Below, piece after piece: positions 26,027 through 35,460 of a stretch of 64,000 bases of DNA; within the stretch, counting starts at the first letter, position 1, and each line of letters begins with the position of its first letter. Both the position numbers and the translations under genes were made by a program. The notes under the pieces are model-generated. The model was not told the origin of the DNA. It made no database searches and was given only the letters and a program-made list of their open reading frames with translations. Source of the stretch: Dechloromonas sp. H13 (GTDB taxonomy: Bacteria > Pseudomonadota > Gammaproteobacteria > Burkholderiales > Rhodocyclaceae); NCBI RefSeq assembly GCF_009469615.1, contig NZ_SSXX01000001.1, positions 558,001 to 622,000 of the forward strand, read 5' to 3'.

Positions 26027-27748
26027 ATGACCGCCCCGCGCAAGCTGCTGCCCGCCTGGCTGACGCGCTACGACCGGCAGCGGCTGGGCGCCGACCTGGC
26101 GGCCGGCCTCATCGTCACCATCCTGGTCATCCCGCAGAGCCTGGCCTACGCGCTGCTGGCCGGCTTGCCGCCGCAGGCCGGGCTCTACGTCAGCATCTTC
26201 CCGGTCGTCGCCTATGCCCTGCTGGGCAGCAGCATGGTGCAGGCCGTCGGACCGGTGGCCATCACGGCGATCATGACCTATGCTGTCCTCAGCCCGCTGG
26301 CGACGCCGCAATCCCCCGAATACATCGTCCTCGCGGCGGCCCTCTCCCTGCTCTCGGGCGCCATGGTGCTGGCCTGCGGGCTGCTGCGCCTGGGCTTCCT
26401 GGCGCAGCTGCTCAGCCGGCCGGTGATCAGCGGCTTCATCTCGGGCTCGGCGGTGCTCATCATCTTCAGCCAGATCCGGCATCTGCTCGGCGTCCCCCCC
26501 AGCGCGGCCGGCAACTGGGCGCACCTGCAGGACCTGCTCGCCCGGCTGCCGCATAGCGCCGGCCCGACCCTCGCCATCGGACTCGGCGCGCTGGCCCTCC
26601 TGATCTTCGCCAGACGCTGGCTAGAGCCGCTCCTCAGGCGCGCCGGGATGGGCACCGCCGGCGCGACCTTCGTCGTCCGCCTGATGCCCCTGCTCGTCGT
26701 CCTGCTCGGCACCCTGGCGGTGGTCCACTGGGATCTCGACCGCCAGCACGGCGTCGCGGTCGTCGGCGCCATCGTCCGCGGCGTGCCGGGCTTCGCCTTG
26801 TTCCTGCCGGGCTACGACACCGTCGCCACCCTGCTCGTCCCGGCGCTGGTCATGGCGCTGGTCGGCATGGTGCAGAACATCTCGATGGCCCAGGCGCTGG
26901 CCATCAAGCGGCGCGAGCGCATCGACGCCAACGGCGAACTGGTCGGCCTCGGCGCCGCCAACGTGGTCGCCGCCTTCTACGGCGGCATGCCGGTCGGCGG
27001 CGGCGTCTCGCGCTCGGCGGTCAACGTCGCGGCCGGCGCCCAGACCCCGCTGGCCAGCATCGTTTCGGCACTCGCCATGCTCGTCGTCGTCGCCGGCGCC
27101 GCGCAATGGTTCGAACGCCTGCCGCTGGCGGTACTGGCCGCCAGCATCATGGTCGCCGCCTACGCGATGATCGACCTGCGCACCCTGCGCCAGGCCTGGG
27201 CCTACGATCGCGCCGATGCCCTGGCGCTGCTCGGCACCGCGGGCGGCGTGCTCGTCCTCGGACTGGTCGCCGGCATCGGCATCGGCGTCCTGCTGTCGAT
27301 GGCCACCCTGCTCTTCCGCGCCAGCCAGCCGCATATCGCGGTGATCGGCCGCATCGCCGGCAGCGAGCACTTCCGCAACGTCGAGCGCCATGACGTCGAG
27401 ACCCTCCCCGGCACCCTGTTCATGCGCATCGACGAAAGCCTGTTCTTCGGCAACCTCGCCGCCATCGAGACCCGGCTCAACCAGGAGCTCGAGCGCGCGC
27501 CCGCCACCCGCGACCTGGTCTTCGTCCTCAGCGCCGTCAACCGCATGGACGCGACAGCGGCGGAGGTCTTCGACGAACTCAACCGCGACCTTGCCGAGCG
27601 CGGCATCCGGCTGCACCTGGCCGAGGTCAAGGGCCCGGTGCAGGACCGCCTGATGCACTCGGCGCTGTGGTCGACGCTGTCCGGCGAGGTCTTCCTGTCC
27701 GCCAACGCCGCCTTCGAGAAGCTGGCGGCTGCGCCCCGGCGCTCATAG
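26027..27748 (+). CDS. SulP family anion transporter with STAS domain (second copy)
   Basis: A 573-residue SulP transporter, clearly divergent from the first copy. LIVTILVIPQSLAYALLAGL and the SulP signature around ALLGSSMVQAVGPVAITAIM are in the N-terminal half; a STAS domain (FVLSAVNRMDATAAEVFDEL) ends the protein. It carries the classical PQSLAYA sequence of sulfate-permease-type members, while the first copy has PLAMAFA, so the two may carry different anions. The last bases overlap the convergent amidotransferase gene by six. Confidence 0.85.
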   Translation: MTAPRKLLPAWLTRYDRQRLGADLAAGLIVTILVIPQSLAYALLAGLPPQAGLYVSIFPVVAYALLGSSMVQAVGPVAITAIMTYAVLSPLATPQSPEYIVLAAALSLLSGAMVLACGLLRLGFLAQLLSRPVISGFISGSAVLIIFSQIRHLLGVPPSAAGNWAHLQDLLARLPHSAGPTLAIGLGALALLIFARRWLEPLLRRAGMGTAGATFVVRLMPLLVVLLGTLAVVHWDLDRQHGVAVVGAIVRGVPGFALFLPGYDTVATLLVPALVMALVGMVQNISMAQALAIKRRERIDANGELVGLGAANVVAAFYGGMPVGGGVSRSAVNVAAGAQTPLASIVSALAMLVVVAGAAQWFERLPLAVLAASIMVAAYAMIDLRTLRQAWAYDRADALALLGTAGGVLVLGLVAGIGIGVLLSMATLLFRASQPHIAVIGRIAGSEHFRNVERHDVETLPGTLFMRIDESLFFGNLAAIETRLNQELERAPATRDLVFVLSAVNRMDATAAEVFDELNRDLAERGIRLHLAEVKGPVQDRLMHSALWSTLSGEVFLSANAAFEKLAAAPRRS

Positions 27749-28525
27749 CCAGCCGCGGCGGCGGCTGGCGTCGAGAAAGGCTTCGAGCAACGGCATGCAG
27801 TCGAGCACCTCGGTATCGCCCGGACGCCGGAATTCCGGATGCCACTGCAGGCCGAGCAGGAAATTGCGGCCGGTGCCGCGAATCGCCTCGATCATGCCGT
27901 CGCCCGCCGCCCGCGCCTCAACCACCAGGTCGCGCCCGAGGGTGCGGATGCCCTGGTGATGGATGGAAATCACCTGGCGCTGCCCGGCCTGACCCAGGCG
28001 CTTCTCGAGCAGGCCGCCGGGCTCGATGACGATGTCGTGCACATGCCGGTCGTAGGCATCGGCGACATGCGTGATCGACTCCGGCAACTGGGTCGCGATG
28101 TCCTGGTAGAGCGAGCCGCCCATCGCCACGTTGATCAACTGGGCGCCGCGGCAGATGCCGAGCACCGGCTTGCCGTCCTCGAGGAACTCGTGCAGCAGCT
28201 CCATCTCGTACATGTCGCGGGTGCGGTCGCCGGCCCACTCGGGCTGCAGCGCCGCCTCGCCGTAGGCGGCGGGGTCGATGTCGGCGCCGCCCTGGAGGAC
28301 GAGCCCGTCGAGGTTCTTGGCGTAGTCGCTGAGGCGGATCGCGCTGCGGTTCAGCAGGCCGTCCTGGGTCACCGAGGGGACCATGAAAACGAGGACGTCG
28401 CGCGCCATGATCCACTGCGCCACCGACTGTTCGAGGTACTGGAGCGTCTTGCTTTCGAGGCCCTTGCCGTCCGGACGCGGGTGCGCGAGGCGGGCGGAAA
28501 GACCGATCTTCAGGGTTCGCTTCAT
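27743..28525 (-). CDS. class I glutamine amidotransferase-like gamma-glutamyl hydrolase (peptidase C26, PuuD-like)
   Basis: About 260 residues with start at ATG 28525 (MKRTLKIGLSARLAHPRPDG). The nucleophile elbow is LGICRGAQLINVAMGGSLYQ, and LGLQWHPEFRRPGD supplies the catalytic His and Glu. The family removes gamma-glutamyl groups, for example from gamma-glutamyl-GABA in putrescine breakdown. No other puu gene is present. It is divergent from a Kef-type antiporter and a YbdK gene, so a role with gamma-glutamyl thiols or amines is possible. Confidence 0.8.
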   Translation of the reverse strand: MKRTLKIGLSARLAHPRPDGKGLESKTLQYLEQSVAQWIMARDVLVFMVPSVTQDGLLNRSAIRLSDYAKNLDGLVLQGGADIDPAAYGEAALQPEWAGDRTRDMYEMELLHEFLEDGKPVLGICRGAQLINVAMGGSLYQDIATQLPESITHVADAYDRHVHDIVIEPGGLLEKRLGQAGQRQVISIHHQGIRTLGRDLVVEARAAGDGMIEAIRGTGRNFLLGLQWHPEFRRPGDTEVLDCMPLLEAFLDASRRRGWL

Positions 28526-28617
28526 GATGATGAACTCCCGGTCCGGGTGGACACAGTCTGCCAAGTGGTTCATTCTGCGCCTCTCGGTCACCCACCACAA
28601 CCGGGGAAGCCCCTGCC

Positions 28618-29820
28618 ATGGAAACGTCCGTTTTCTTTCTGCCCGACTGGCCGCCCGTGATCAGCCCGCTGCTGTGGATCGCGCTGGCGGTGGTCGGCGC
28701 CGCGCTGGCCGGCGAATGGGTCCGCCACCATCTCGGCCTGCCGCGCATCACCGCCTACCCGGTGGTCGGCATGCTGGCGGCGGCGATCGCCGGCGACCGC
28801 CTGGTCGCCGCACACGGCGAATGGCTGCGCACCGGGCTCGACGTCGCCCTCGCCATCCTGCTCTTCGAGCTGGGCAGCCGCGTCGACCTGCGCTGGCTGC
28901 GCCACAACCGCTGGCTGCTGGTCACCAGCCTGCTCGAGTCGCTGGCCGCCTTCGGTGCGGTGTTCGTCGTCAGCCGCTATCTCGGGCTGGCCATGGCGCC
29001 GTCGGTGCTGCTGGCGGCGATCGGCATGGCCACCTCGCCGGCCGTCGTCGTGCGCGTGGTCGCCGAATGCAACGCGCAGGGCCAGGTCAGCACCCGCCTG
29101 CTGGTCCTCACCGCGCTCAACACCATCTATGCCGTGGTCGCCATCCACCTGGCGACCGGCGTCCTGCACCAGCGCTACAGTGGCGACTGGGTGCTGGCGA
29201 TCGCCCATCCGCTCTACCTGCTCGGAGCCGGCCTCGTCGTCGGCAAGCTGCTGGCGCTGGCGGTCGCCGGGGTGCATCGCTGGCTGGCATTGCGCGATGA
29301 ATACGCCTCGATCGTCCTCCTCGGCCTGGTGCTGATGACGATCGGCGCGATCGAGGCGCTGCGCCTGCCGGTCACCCTGTGCATGCTCTTCGCCGGCATC
29401 GTGCTGCGCAACGGCGAACGGCGCGCCTGGGTCTTTCCGCGCCATTTCGGCTCGGTCGGCAGCGTGCTGGTCGTCATGCTCTTCCTGGTCGTCGGCATGC
29501 AGATCAAGGTCGAACACCTGGTCACCGGCGGCGGCCTGGCCCTGCTGCTGATCGGCGCGCGCAGCCTGGCCAAGCTGTGCGGCGTCCTGCTGCTGGCACG
29601 GCCGGCTGGCATCAGCTGGCGCCAGGGGTTGCTGCTCGGGCTGGCGCTGGCGCCGGCGGCGGGGCCGGTGATGGTCGCCGCCGCCGACCTCGGGCGCATC
29701 TACCCGGAGCTACAGCTGACCCTGGTCCCGGTCGCCATGAGCGCGGCCGCCATCATGGAACTGGCCGGCCCGGTGATCGTCGCGCTGTGCCTCAAGTGGA
29801 GCGGAGAACGCCGTGAGTAG
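28618..29820 (+). CDS. cation:proton antiporter of the CPA2/Kef type (membrane domain only)
   Basis: A 400-residue integral membrane protein with about 11-12 hydrophobic segments. [19 protein letters not shown] and [20 protein letters not shown] resemble the N-terminal Na+/H+ exchanger domain of KefB/GerN, and [16 protein letters not shown] is the conserved core. No RCK/TrkA nucleotide-binding domain follows. It overlaps the downstream YbdK gene by eight bases, implying translational coupling. In Kef systems activity is gated by glutathione, which makes the linkage to a glutamate-cysteine-ligase-like gene notable. Confidence 0.75.
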   Translation: METSVFFLPDWPPVISPLLWIALAVVGAALAGEWVRHHLGLPRITAYPVVGMLAAAIAGDRLVAAHGEWLRTGLDVALAILLFELGSRVDLRWLRHNRWLLVTSLLESLAAFGAVFVVSRYLGLAMAPSVLLAAIGMATSPAVVVRVVAECNAQGQVSTRLLVLTALNTIYAVVAIHLATGVLHQRYSGDWVLAIAHPLYLLGAGLVVGKLLALAVAGVHRWLALRDEYASIVLLGLVLMTIGAIEALRLPVTLCMLFAGIVLRNGERRAWVFPRHFGSVGSVLVVMLFLVVGMQIKVEHLVTGGGLALLLIGARSLAKLCGVLLLARPAGISWRQGLLLGLALAPAAGPVMVAAADLGRIYPELQLTLVPVAMSAAAIMELAGPVIVALCLKWSGERRE

Positions 29821-30955
29821 CGATACCGAATACGAATTGCAGGCCTTTTCGCAGTCGGCGCCGCTGACCCTGGGCGTCGAACTGGAATTGCAGATCGTCA
29901 GCGGCCAGGACTACAACCTGGTCGGCGCAGCCCCCGACCTGCTGCGCGAAATGGCCGGCCGCCAGCACCCCGGCGACGTCAAGCCGGAAATCACCGATTC
30001 GATGATCGAGCTGTCCACCGACATCTGCCAGGACTACCAGGACGCGCTGACCCAGCTGCGCAGCATTCGCCACCAGCTGGTGAGCCAGGCCGACCGCCTC
30101 GGCATCCTGCTCTCCGGCGGCGGCACCCACCCCTTCCAGCACTGGGGCCAGCAGGCCATCTTCGACGCGCCGCGCTTCCATCACCTGTCGCAGCTCTACG
30201 GCTATCTCGCCAAGCAGTTCACCATCTTCGGCCAGCATGTGCATATCGGCTGCCCCGACCCCGACCAGGCGCTCTGGCTGCTGCACGCCTTCGGCCGCTA
30301 CATTCCGCACCTGATCACCCTGTCGGCCGCCTCGCCCTTCGTCCAGGGCATCGACACCGGCTTCCAGTCGGCGCGCCTCAATTCGGTGTTCGCCTTTCCG
30401 CTCAGCGGCCGCGCGCCCTTCGTGCTCACCTGGGACGATTTCGCGGCCTACTACCGCAAGATGGTCGCCACCGGGGTCGTCAAGAGCATGAAGGATTTCT
30501 ACTGGGACATCCGCCCCAAGCCCGAATTCGGCACCATCGAGTTGCGTGTCATGGATACGCCGCTGAGCGTCGAGCGCGCCGCCCAGATCGCCGCCTACGC
30601 CCAGGCGCTGGCCCGCTACCTGCTGCAGGAAAAGCCGTTCGCGCCGCAGGAGGACGACTACCTGGTCTATACCTACAACCGCTTCCAGGCCTGCCGCTTC
30701 GGCTACGACGGGCGGCTGGTCGTGCCCGGCAGCGCCGAGCAGCGGGTCATCCGCGACGACATCCTGCGCACCATGGCGCAGATCGAGCTGCACGCCTACG
30801 ATCTCGGCTCGACCGAGGCGCTCAACCTATTGCGCACCGAGGTTCTGCAGGGCCGCAACGGCGCCAGCGAAGTGCGCGACGCCTGGGCCCGCGAAGGCTC
30901 GCTGGAGGAAGTCGTGCGCCAGGGCTGCGAACGCTGGGCCGGCCGCCTGTCCTGA
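29813..30955 (+). CDS. ybdK: carboxylate-amine ligase, YbdK family (weak glutamate-cysteine ligase)
   Basis: A 380-residue protein starting at GTG 29813 within the antiporter stop region. [47 protein letters not shown] and [14 protein letters not shown] are hallmark segments of the GCS2/YbdK family. E. coli YbdK (372 residues) forms gamma-glutamylcysteine slowly; the physiological product is uncertain. It is coupled to the upstream Kef-type antiporter. Confidence 0.87.
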   Translation: MSSDTEYELQAFSQSAPLTLGVELELQIVSGQDYNLVGAAPDLLREMAGRQHPGDVKPEITDSMIELSTDICQDYQDALTQLRSIRHQLVSQADRLGILLSGGGTHPFQHWGQQAIFDAPRFHHLSQLYGYLAKQFTIFGQHVHIGCPDPDQALWLLHAFGRYIPHLITLSAASPFVQGIDTGFQSARLNSVFAFPLSGRAPFVLTWDDFAAYYRKMVATGVVKSMKDFYWDIRPKPEFGTIELRVMDTPLSVERAAQIAAYAQALARYLLQEKPFAPQEDDYLVYTYNRFQACRFGYDGRLVVPGSAEQRVIRDDILRTMAQIELHAYDLGSTEALNLLRTEVLQGRNGASEVRDAWAREGSLEEVVRQGCERWAGRLS

Positions 30956-30977
30956 AAATAGCGCCGGCTTCCCGCCG

Positions 30978-32438
30978 TCAGCGCGCCAGTCCGGCCGCCC
31001 AGGCCTCGGCGGCCGGGCGGACGATTTCCAGCCACGGCCCCGGGTAGAGACCGATGGCACCGACCAGGAAAACCAGGATGACCAGCACCGCCCATTCGCG
31101 CGGCCGCAGGTCTTCGGCTTCGGCCACCTCGCGGCGCTTCACCGGGCCGAGGAAGGCCTTGCGGTAGAGCGCCAGGAAGCCGCCGGCGGCGATCGCCAGG
31201 CCGAACAGCGCGGCCATGCCGGCGCCGGTGTGGCTGCGCAGGGCGGCCAGGATCAGCATGAATTCGCCGGGGAAGCTGCTGGTCCCCGGCATGCCGACGC
31301 CGGCCAGGCCGCAGATCAGGAAGCCGCTGGCGAGCAGCGGCATGGTCTTCGCCGCCCCGCCCAGGCTGTGGATGTCGGTCGACCCGGTGCGCTGGCGCAG
31401 GAATTCGAGGAGCAGGAAGGCGCCGCCGGTCGCCACCGAGAAGCTGAGCAGCAGCGACACCGCGCCCTGGACGCCGGAGGCGGTGAACGCAGCAAGGCCG
31501 AGCACTGCCAGCCCGACGTGGCAGATGCTGGCGTAGGCGAGGCCGACGCGCAGGTTGCTCTGCGCCAGGATGCCGACCGCCCCGTAGAGCAGCGTCAGCG
31601 TGCCGAGGCCAGCGAGCAGCCAGTGCAGGTCCTGCGCGGCGTCGGGCGCGAGCGGGATGGCGAAACGAACCAGACCGTAGGCGCCGAGCTTGAGGCCGAC
31701 CAGCAGCGCCGTCAGCGAACCCGGCGCGGCAAGCGCGAACTGCGGCAGCCAGGTGTGCAGCGGCACCAGCGGCACCTTGACCCCGAAACCGAGCAGGCAC
31801 AGCAGCAGGAAGGCGTACTGCGTCGCGCGCGGCAGCGGCACCGCCGCCAGGGCCATGAAATCGAAGGTCGGCGCCGGCTGGCTGGCCGCCAGCAGCACGA
31901 AGGCGAGCAGCAGCGGCACGCCGCCGGCCAGCATGATGAGGAAATAGCGGGCGGCGGCCCGGGCGCTGCCGGCCACCGCCCCCCAGCGCCCGAGCAGGAA
32001 ATAGAGCGGCACCAGCGTCGCTTCCCAGAAGACGAAGAACAGCACCAGGTCGAGGGCGCAGAAGATGCCCAGCGTCGCGCACTGGAGCAGCAGCAGCAGG
32101 CTGTAATGGAGGCGCGGCGCCGCGCGCACCAGGTTCCAGCTGGCCACCAGAGCGCCGAGGAAGAGCAGCGCCGTCGCCGGCGGGAAGAGCACCGACAGGC
32201 CGTCGACGCCGAGCAGGTAGTGCACGTTGAGGCTGGCGATCCACGGCGCCCGCTCGACCAGCTGGAAGCGCGGGCCGGCCGGGTCGAAGGCGACCATCGC
32301 CGCGCTGGCGGCGGCCAGCGTCGCCAGCATCGTGGCGGCCGTCGCGAAGCGCGCGGCACGCGCCGGCAGCAGCCAGAGCAGGCCGGCGCCAGCGAGCGGC
32401 AGGAAGACGAGGAGCGAGAGCAGCGGGACGTCGGTCAT
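30978..32438 (-). CDS. complex I NuoM-like antiporter subunit (last gene of DAB operon)
   Basis: A 486-residue membrane protein with about 13-14 helices. FFVFWEATLVPLYFLLGRWG carries the conserved Glu, and PLVPLHTWLPQFALAAPGSL followed by LLVGLKLGAYGLVR the conserved Lys, as in NuoM/MrpD proton-translocating subunits. Start ATG 32438 overlaps the stop of the upstream gene by four bases. No other complex I gene (nuoA-K) is nearby, so it belongs to the DabA-linked assembly rather than to NADH dehydrogenase. Confidence 0.82.
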   Translation of the reverse strand: MTDVPLLSLLVFLPLAGAGLLWLLPARAARFATAATMLATLAAASAAMVAFDPAGPRFQLVERAPWIASLNVHYLLGVDGLSVLFPPATALLFLGALVASWNLVRAAPRLHYSLLLLLQCATLGIFCALDLVLFFVFWEATLVPLYFLLGRWGAVAGSARAAARYFLIMLAGGVPLLLAFVLLAASQPAPTFDFMALAAVPLPRATQYAFLLLCLLGFGVKVPLVPLHTWLPQFALAAPGSLTALLVGLKLGAYGLVRFAIPLAPDAAQDLHWLLAGLGTLTLLYGAVGILAQSNLRVGLAYASICHVGLAVLGLAAFTASGVQGAVSLLLSFSVATGGAFLLLEFLRQRTGSTDIHSLGGAAKTMPLLASGFLICGLAGVGMPGTSSFPGEFMLILAALRSHTGAGMAALFGLAIAAGGFLALYRKAFLGPVKRREVAEAEDLRPREWAVLVILVFLVGAIGLYPGPWLEIVRPAAEAWAAGLAR

Positions 32439-33937
32439 CGCGCGAAAGGCGCCGCCAGCGCCTGGCTGGCGGTTTCCGTCAGGTGCAGCCAGGGCTCGGT
32501 GAAGATGCCGATGGCGAGCATCGCGACGAGCGCGATGCCGCACACCAGGTACTCCATCGGCATTGTGCGGTCGACGTCCTGGCCGCCCTGTTTTCCCTGG
32601 CTGAGGAAGGCGCGCTGAAACGCCCAGAGCAGGAAGCCGGCGGCCGCCACGTTGCCGAGCGCCGCCGCCACCGTGGACAGGGCGCCGAAGCTGTCGATAG
32701 CCGCCTCGAGGATCAGGTGCGCGGCGTCGAAACCCGGCGTGCCGGGCATGCCGACGATGGCCAGGCCGAAGATCAGGAAGGCGATGGCGAGGAAGGGAAT
32801 GCGCTCGAACAGCCCGGACAGTTCGCCGAGCTCGGTCGTCCCGGTGCGGCGGAAGACGAAACCGACGATGAACCACATGCCGGTCACCGCCAGCCCGAAG
32901 TTGGCGGCGAGCAGCACGGCGCCCTGGATGCCCGCCTCGTGCAGGCTGAAGATGCCGATCACCAGCAGGCTGGTGTGGCTCACCACGGCGAAGGCGAGCA
33001 GGCGGCGCAGGTTGGTCTGCTGGAAGGCGAGCGCGGCGGTGAAGAAGACGCCGGCCATGGCGAAGCCGACGACGTAGGGCTGCCAGTATTCCACCGCCGC
33101 CGGGGTCAGCGGCAGGACGAAACGCAGCATGCCGTAGATGCCGACCTTGACCCCGACCATCAGCGCCGGGGCAACCGCGATCAGGCCATGCTGCGCCATG
33201 TTGGGCAGCCAGCCGTGCAGCGGGAAGAGCGGCGTGCGCACCGCCAGTCCGTAGAACAGCAGGTAGAAGGCGGCAGTCTGGAACTTGCCGGCCGGCGCCG
33301 CGCCGGCGAGATCGAAGAGGTCGAAGCTCCAGCGCCCGCCGGTGGCGTCGGCGTGGCTCCAGCCGAGCACCAGGCAGCCGCCGACGAAGAGCGCCCAGCC
33401 GAAGGCCTGGTACTGGACGAAGCGGGCCAGCGCCTGCGTCTCGGCGCGCGACGACGCCCAGCGCCGCAGCAGGAAGGTCACCGCCCACAGCTCGAGCGCC
33501 GAGAAGGCGGCGAACCAGGCGACGTTCATCGTCACCAGCATGCCGGCCAGCCCGGCCTCGGCGACCAGCAGCACGGCGAACAGGCGGCCCGGCGAGATCA
33601 TGCCGCGGCTCATGCCGTACAGCGTCATCAGGAAGGTGAGCAGCGCGGCGACCAGCAGGAAGACGATGGAAACCCCGTCGACCGCGACATGGTAGCCGAG
33701 CGGCGCGAAGCGCTCGGCCAGCTGCAGGACGGGCGACAGCGGATCGATGCGGCTGGCGACGACGATGCACAGCAGCAGTTCGGCGAGCGCGAAGAGCTTG
33801 CCGGCGACGACTGCGGTCGACCGCTCCCCGAAGGCGAAAACCACCGCCGCGCCGAGCAGCGGCAGCCCCTGCAGCAACAGCAGCAGCGGCAGGCCGGCCT
33901 GCGCCGTCCACAGGATTTCGCTGAAGCCGCCGCTCAC
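32435..33937 (-). CDS. complex I NuoM/NuoN-like antiporter subunit
   Basis: A 500-residue membrane protein starting at GTG 33937, which overlaps the upstream stop. FSALELWAVTFLLRRWASSR holds the conserved Glu. PLFPLHGWLPNMAQHGLIAV and LMVGVKVGIYGMLRFVLP carry the conserved Lys segment of proton-translocating complex I/Mrp subunits. It is the fourth gene of the operon. Its repeated TM architecture resembles its neighbours, but identity appears low, which suggests an old duplication rather than a recent one. Confidence 0.8.
   Translation of the reverse strand: MSGGFSEILWTAQAGLPLLLLLQGLPLLGAAVVFAFGERSTAVVAGKLFALAELLLCIVVASRIDPLSPVLQLAERFAPLGYHVAVDGVSIVFLLVAALLTFLMTLYGMSRGMISPGRLFAVLLVAEAGLAGMLVTMNVAWFAAFSALELWAVTFLLRRWASSRAETQALARFVQYQAFGWALFVGGCLVLGWSHADATGGRWSFDLFDLAGAAPAGKFQTAAFYLLFYGLAVRTPLFPLHGWLPNMAQHGLIAVAPALMVGVKVGIYGMLRFVLPLTPAAVEYWQPYVVGFAMAGVFFTAALAFQQTNLRRLLAFAVVSHTSLLVIGIFSLHEAGIQGAVLLAANFGLAVTGMWFIVGFVFRRTGTTELGELSGLFERIPFLAIAFLIFGLAIVGMPGTPGFDAAHLILEAAIDSFGALSTVAAALGNVAAAGFLLWAFQRAFLSQGKQGGQDVDRTMPMEYLVCGIALVAMLAIGIFTEPWLHLTETASQALAAPFAR
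32566..32595 (+). repeat. possible TGCGGTCGAC motif copy in the NuoM/N-like gene
   Basis: Exact core TGCGGTCGAC at 32566-32575 with only TGTTTT as a tail. It is a weak member and may be chance. Confidence 0.3.
33811..33845 (+). repeat. TGCGGTCGAC dispersed motif, copy in the NuoM/N-like gene
   Basis: Core 33812-33821, tail CCGAAGGCGAAAACCACCG. Antisense to the gene, which reads it as E-R-S-T-A-V-V. Confidence 0.55.
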
Positions 33938-35460
33938 AGGATCACCACGAAGGTCGCCATGACCGCCATCATCAGGTAGCGCGGCTGTTCGAGCAGGTTC
34001 TCGACGGTCCGCAGCCAGGTGCCGAGGCGCAGTAGCAGGCGCTCGGCGGCGCCGCCGCGGCCGCGCAGCGAAAGGTGGGTCTCCAGCCGTTGCAACTGTT
34101 CGGCGAGCGCCGCCAGCGCCCGTCCGGCGAGGCCGTCGCCGGCCACCAGCGGCAGCTCGGCACGCAGCGGCCGGCCGCGCCCCGGCTCGCCGAGCGCGCG
34201 GTCGATGAAATTCTCTTCCAAGCCATGCAGGTCGTGCGCGAACAGCTCGGTCGGCCGCGCCAGCAGCGTAAAGCCCAGGCGATCGAGCCAGAAGCGTTCG
34301 AGCGCCGCCGTGTACAGCAGCTGCCAGCCGCGCAGCCAGGCCGGCGCCGGCTGCGGCGGACCTTGCGTCAGCGCCAGCCACGACGGCGCCAGCAGGAACT
34401 GCCAGGCGCGCCACGCCGCATGCAGGCAGAGGTGCACGGTCGCCAGCGTCGTCCACCCGAGGCCGATGGCGACGAACATCAGCGCCACCTGGAAGACCGT
34501 CGCGAAGATCAGCGCCGACTTGACGTCGGTCTGCACCAGCCCGCACAGCCAGGCGTAGGCCGCGGTCAGCGCGCCGACGACGACCAGCGCCGCCATCAGG
34601 TCCGGCACCTGCTGGAGCAGCGGCGCCAGGCGCAGCATCAGGAAGACGCCGGCATGAACCATGACCGCCCCGTAGAAGATGGCCGACGACGGCGTCGGCC
34701 CTTCCAGCGCCCGCGCGATCCACGGGGTGAACGGCAGCTGCGCCGACTTGGCGAGCGCCGCTACGACGAAGCCGACGGCCAGCAGGCGCGCCGTCAGCAA
34801 CGGCAGGTCGGGCGTCGCGGTCAGCGCCGGCCATTCGAAGCTGCCCAGCCAGGCGGCGGCGAAGCCGAGGCCGAGCAGGAAGCCGGCGTCGCCGGCGCGG
34901 TTGGTGACGAAGGCGAACAGGGCATTGGCTGTCGCCACCGGGCGCTGCCAGCTGTAGCCGATGAGCAGGAAGGACGAAATGCCGCACATCTCCCAGCCGA
35001 CGAAGGCGAGCAGCCCGTTGCCGGCCAGCAGGACGAGCTGGATGCCGGCCAGGAACAGGCTGAGGACGATGAAGAAGCGATGGAAGCCGGCCTCGCGGTG
35101 CAGGTAGTTGGCGGAAAAGCGCATCACCAGCCAGCCGATCAGCGCCGTCAGCGTCGCCACCGAGAGCGCCAGCGGATCGAGCAGGAAGGACAGCGTGCCC
35201 TGCCAGTCGCCGCTGGCGAACCAGGTGCCGAGGACACGATGGCCGGGCGCACCGGCGAGCAGCGCGCCGGCGTCGATGGCGAGCAGCAGCGCCAGGCTGA
35301 CGAAGGCGGCGAAGGCGCAGAGGCGGGCGGTCAGCGGCTCGGCGGCGTCGCCCTCGGCGCGCCCGAGCAGCATGCGCAGGCCGACGGCGACCAGCGCCAG
35401 CAGCGGCGCCGCCGGCACCAGCCAGACGAGGTCGGGCAGCAGGCGCAGCAGCGTGTTCAT
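33934..35460 (-). CDS. dabB: NuoL-like membrane subunit of the DAB inorganic-carbon transporter
   Basis: A 508-residue NuoL-type protein. GLLAFVGWEMCGISSFLLIG, ALFAFVTNRAGDAGFLLGL and AKSAQLPFTPWIARALEGP are the NuoL/DabB hallmarks. The C-terminus lacks the long lateral helix of true NuoL and ends in a short hydrophilic region (LHGLEENFIDRALGE) plus one helix. DabB couples cation flow to DabA-driven CO2 hydration to bicarbonate. Start ATG 35460 overlaps the dabA stop by four bases, the usual dabA-dabB arrangement. Confidence 0.85.
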   Translation of the reverse strand: MNTLLRLLPDLVWLVPAAPLLALVAVGLRMLLGRAEGDAAEPLTARLCAFAAFVSLALLLAIDAGALLAGAPGHRVLGTWFASGDWQGTLSFLLDPLALSVATLTALIGWLVMRFSANYLHREAGFHRFFIVLSLFLAGIQLVLLAGNGLLAFVGWEMCGISSFLLIGYSWQRPVATANALFAFVTNRAGDAGFLLGLGFAAAWLGSFEWPALTATPDLPLLTARLLAVGFVVAALAKSAQLPFTPWIARALEGPTPSSAIFYGAVMVHAGVFLMLRLAPLLQQVPDLMAALVVVGALTAAYAWLCGLVQTDVKSALIFATVFQVALMFVAIGLGWTTLATVHLCLHAAWRAWQFLLAPSWLALTQGPPQPAPAWLRGWQLLYTAALERFWLDRLGFTLLARPTELFAHDLHGLEENFIDRALGEPGRGRPLRAELPLVAGDGLAGRALAALAEQLQRLETHLSLRGRGGAAERLLLRLGTWLRTVENLLEQPRYLMMAVMATFVVIL

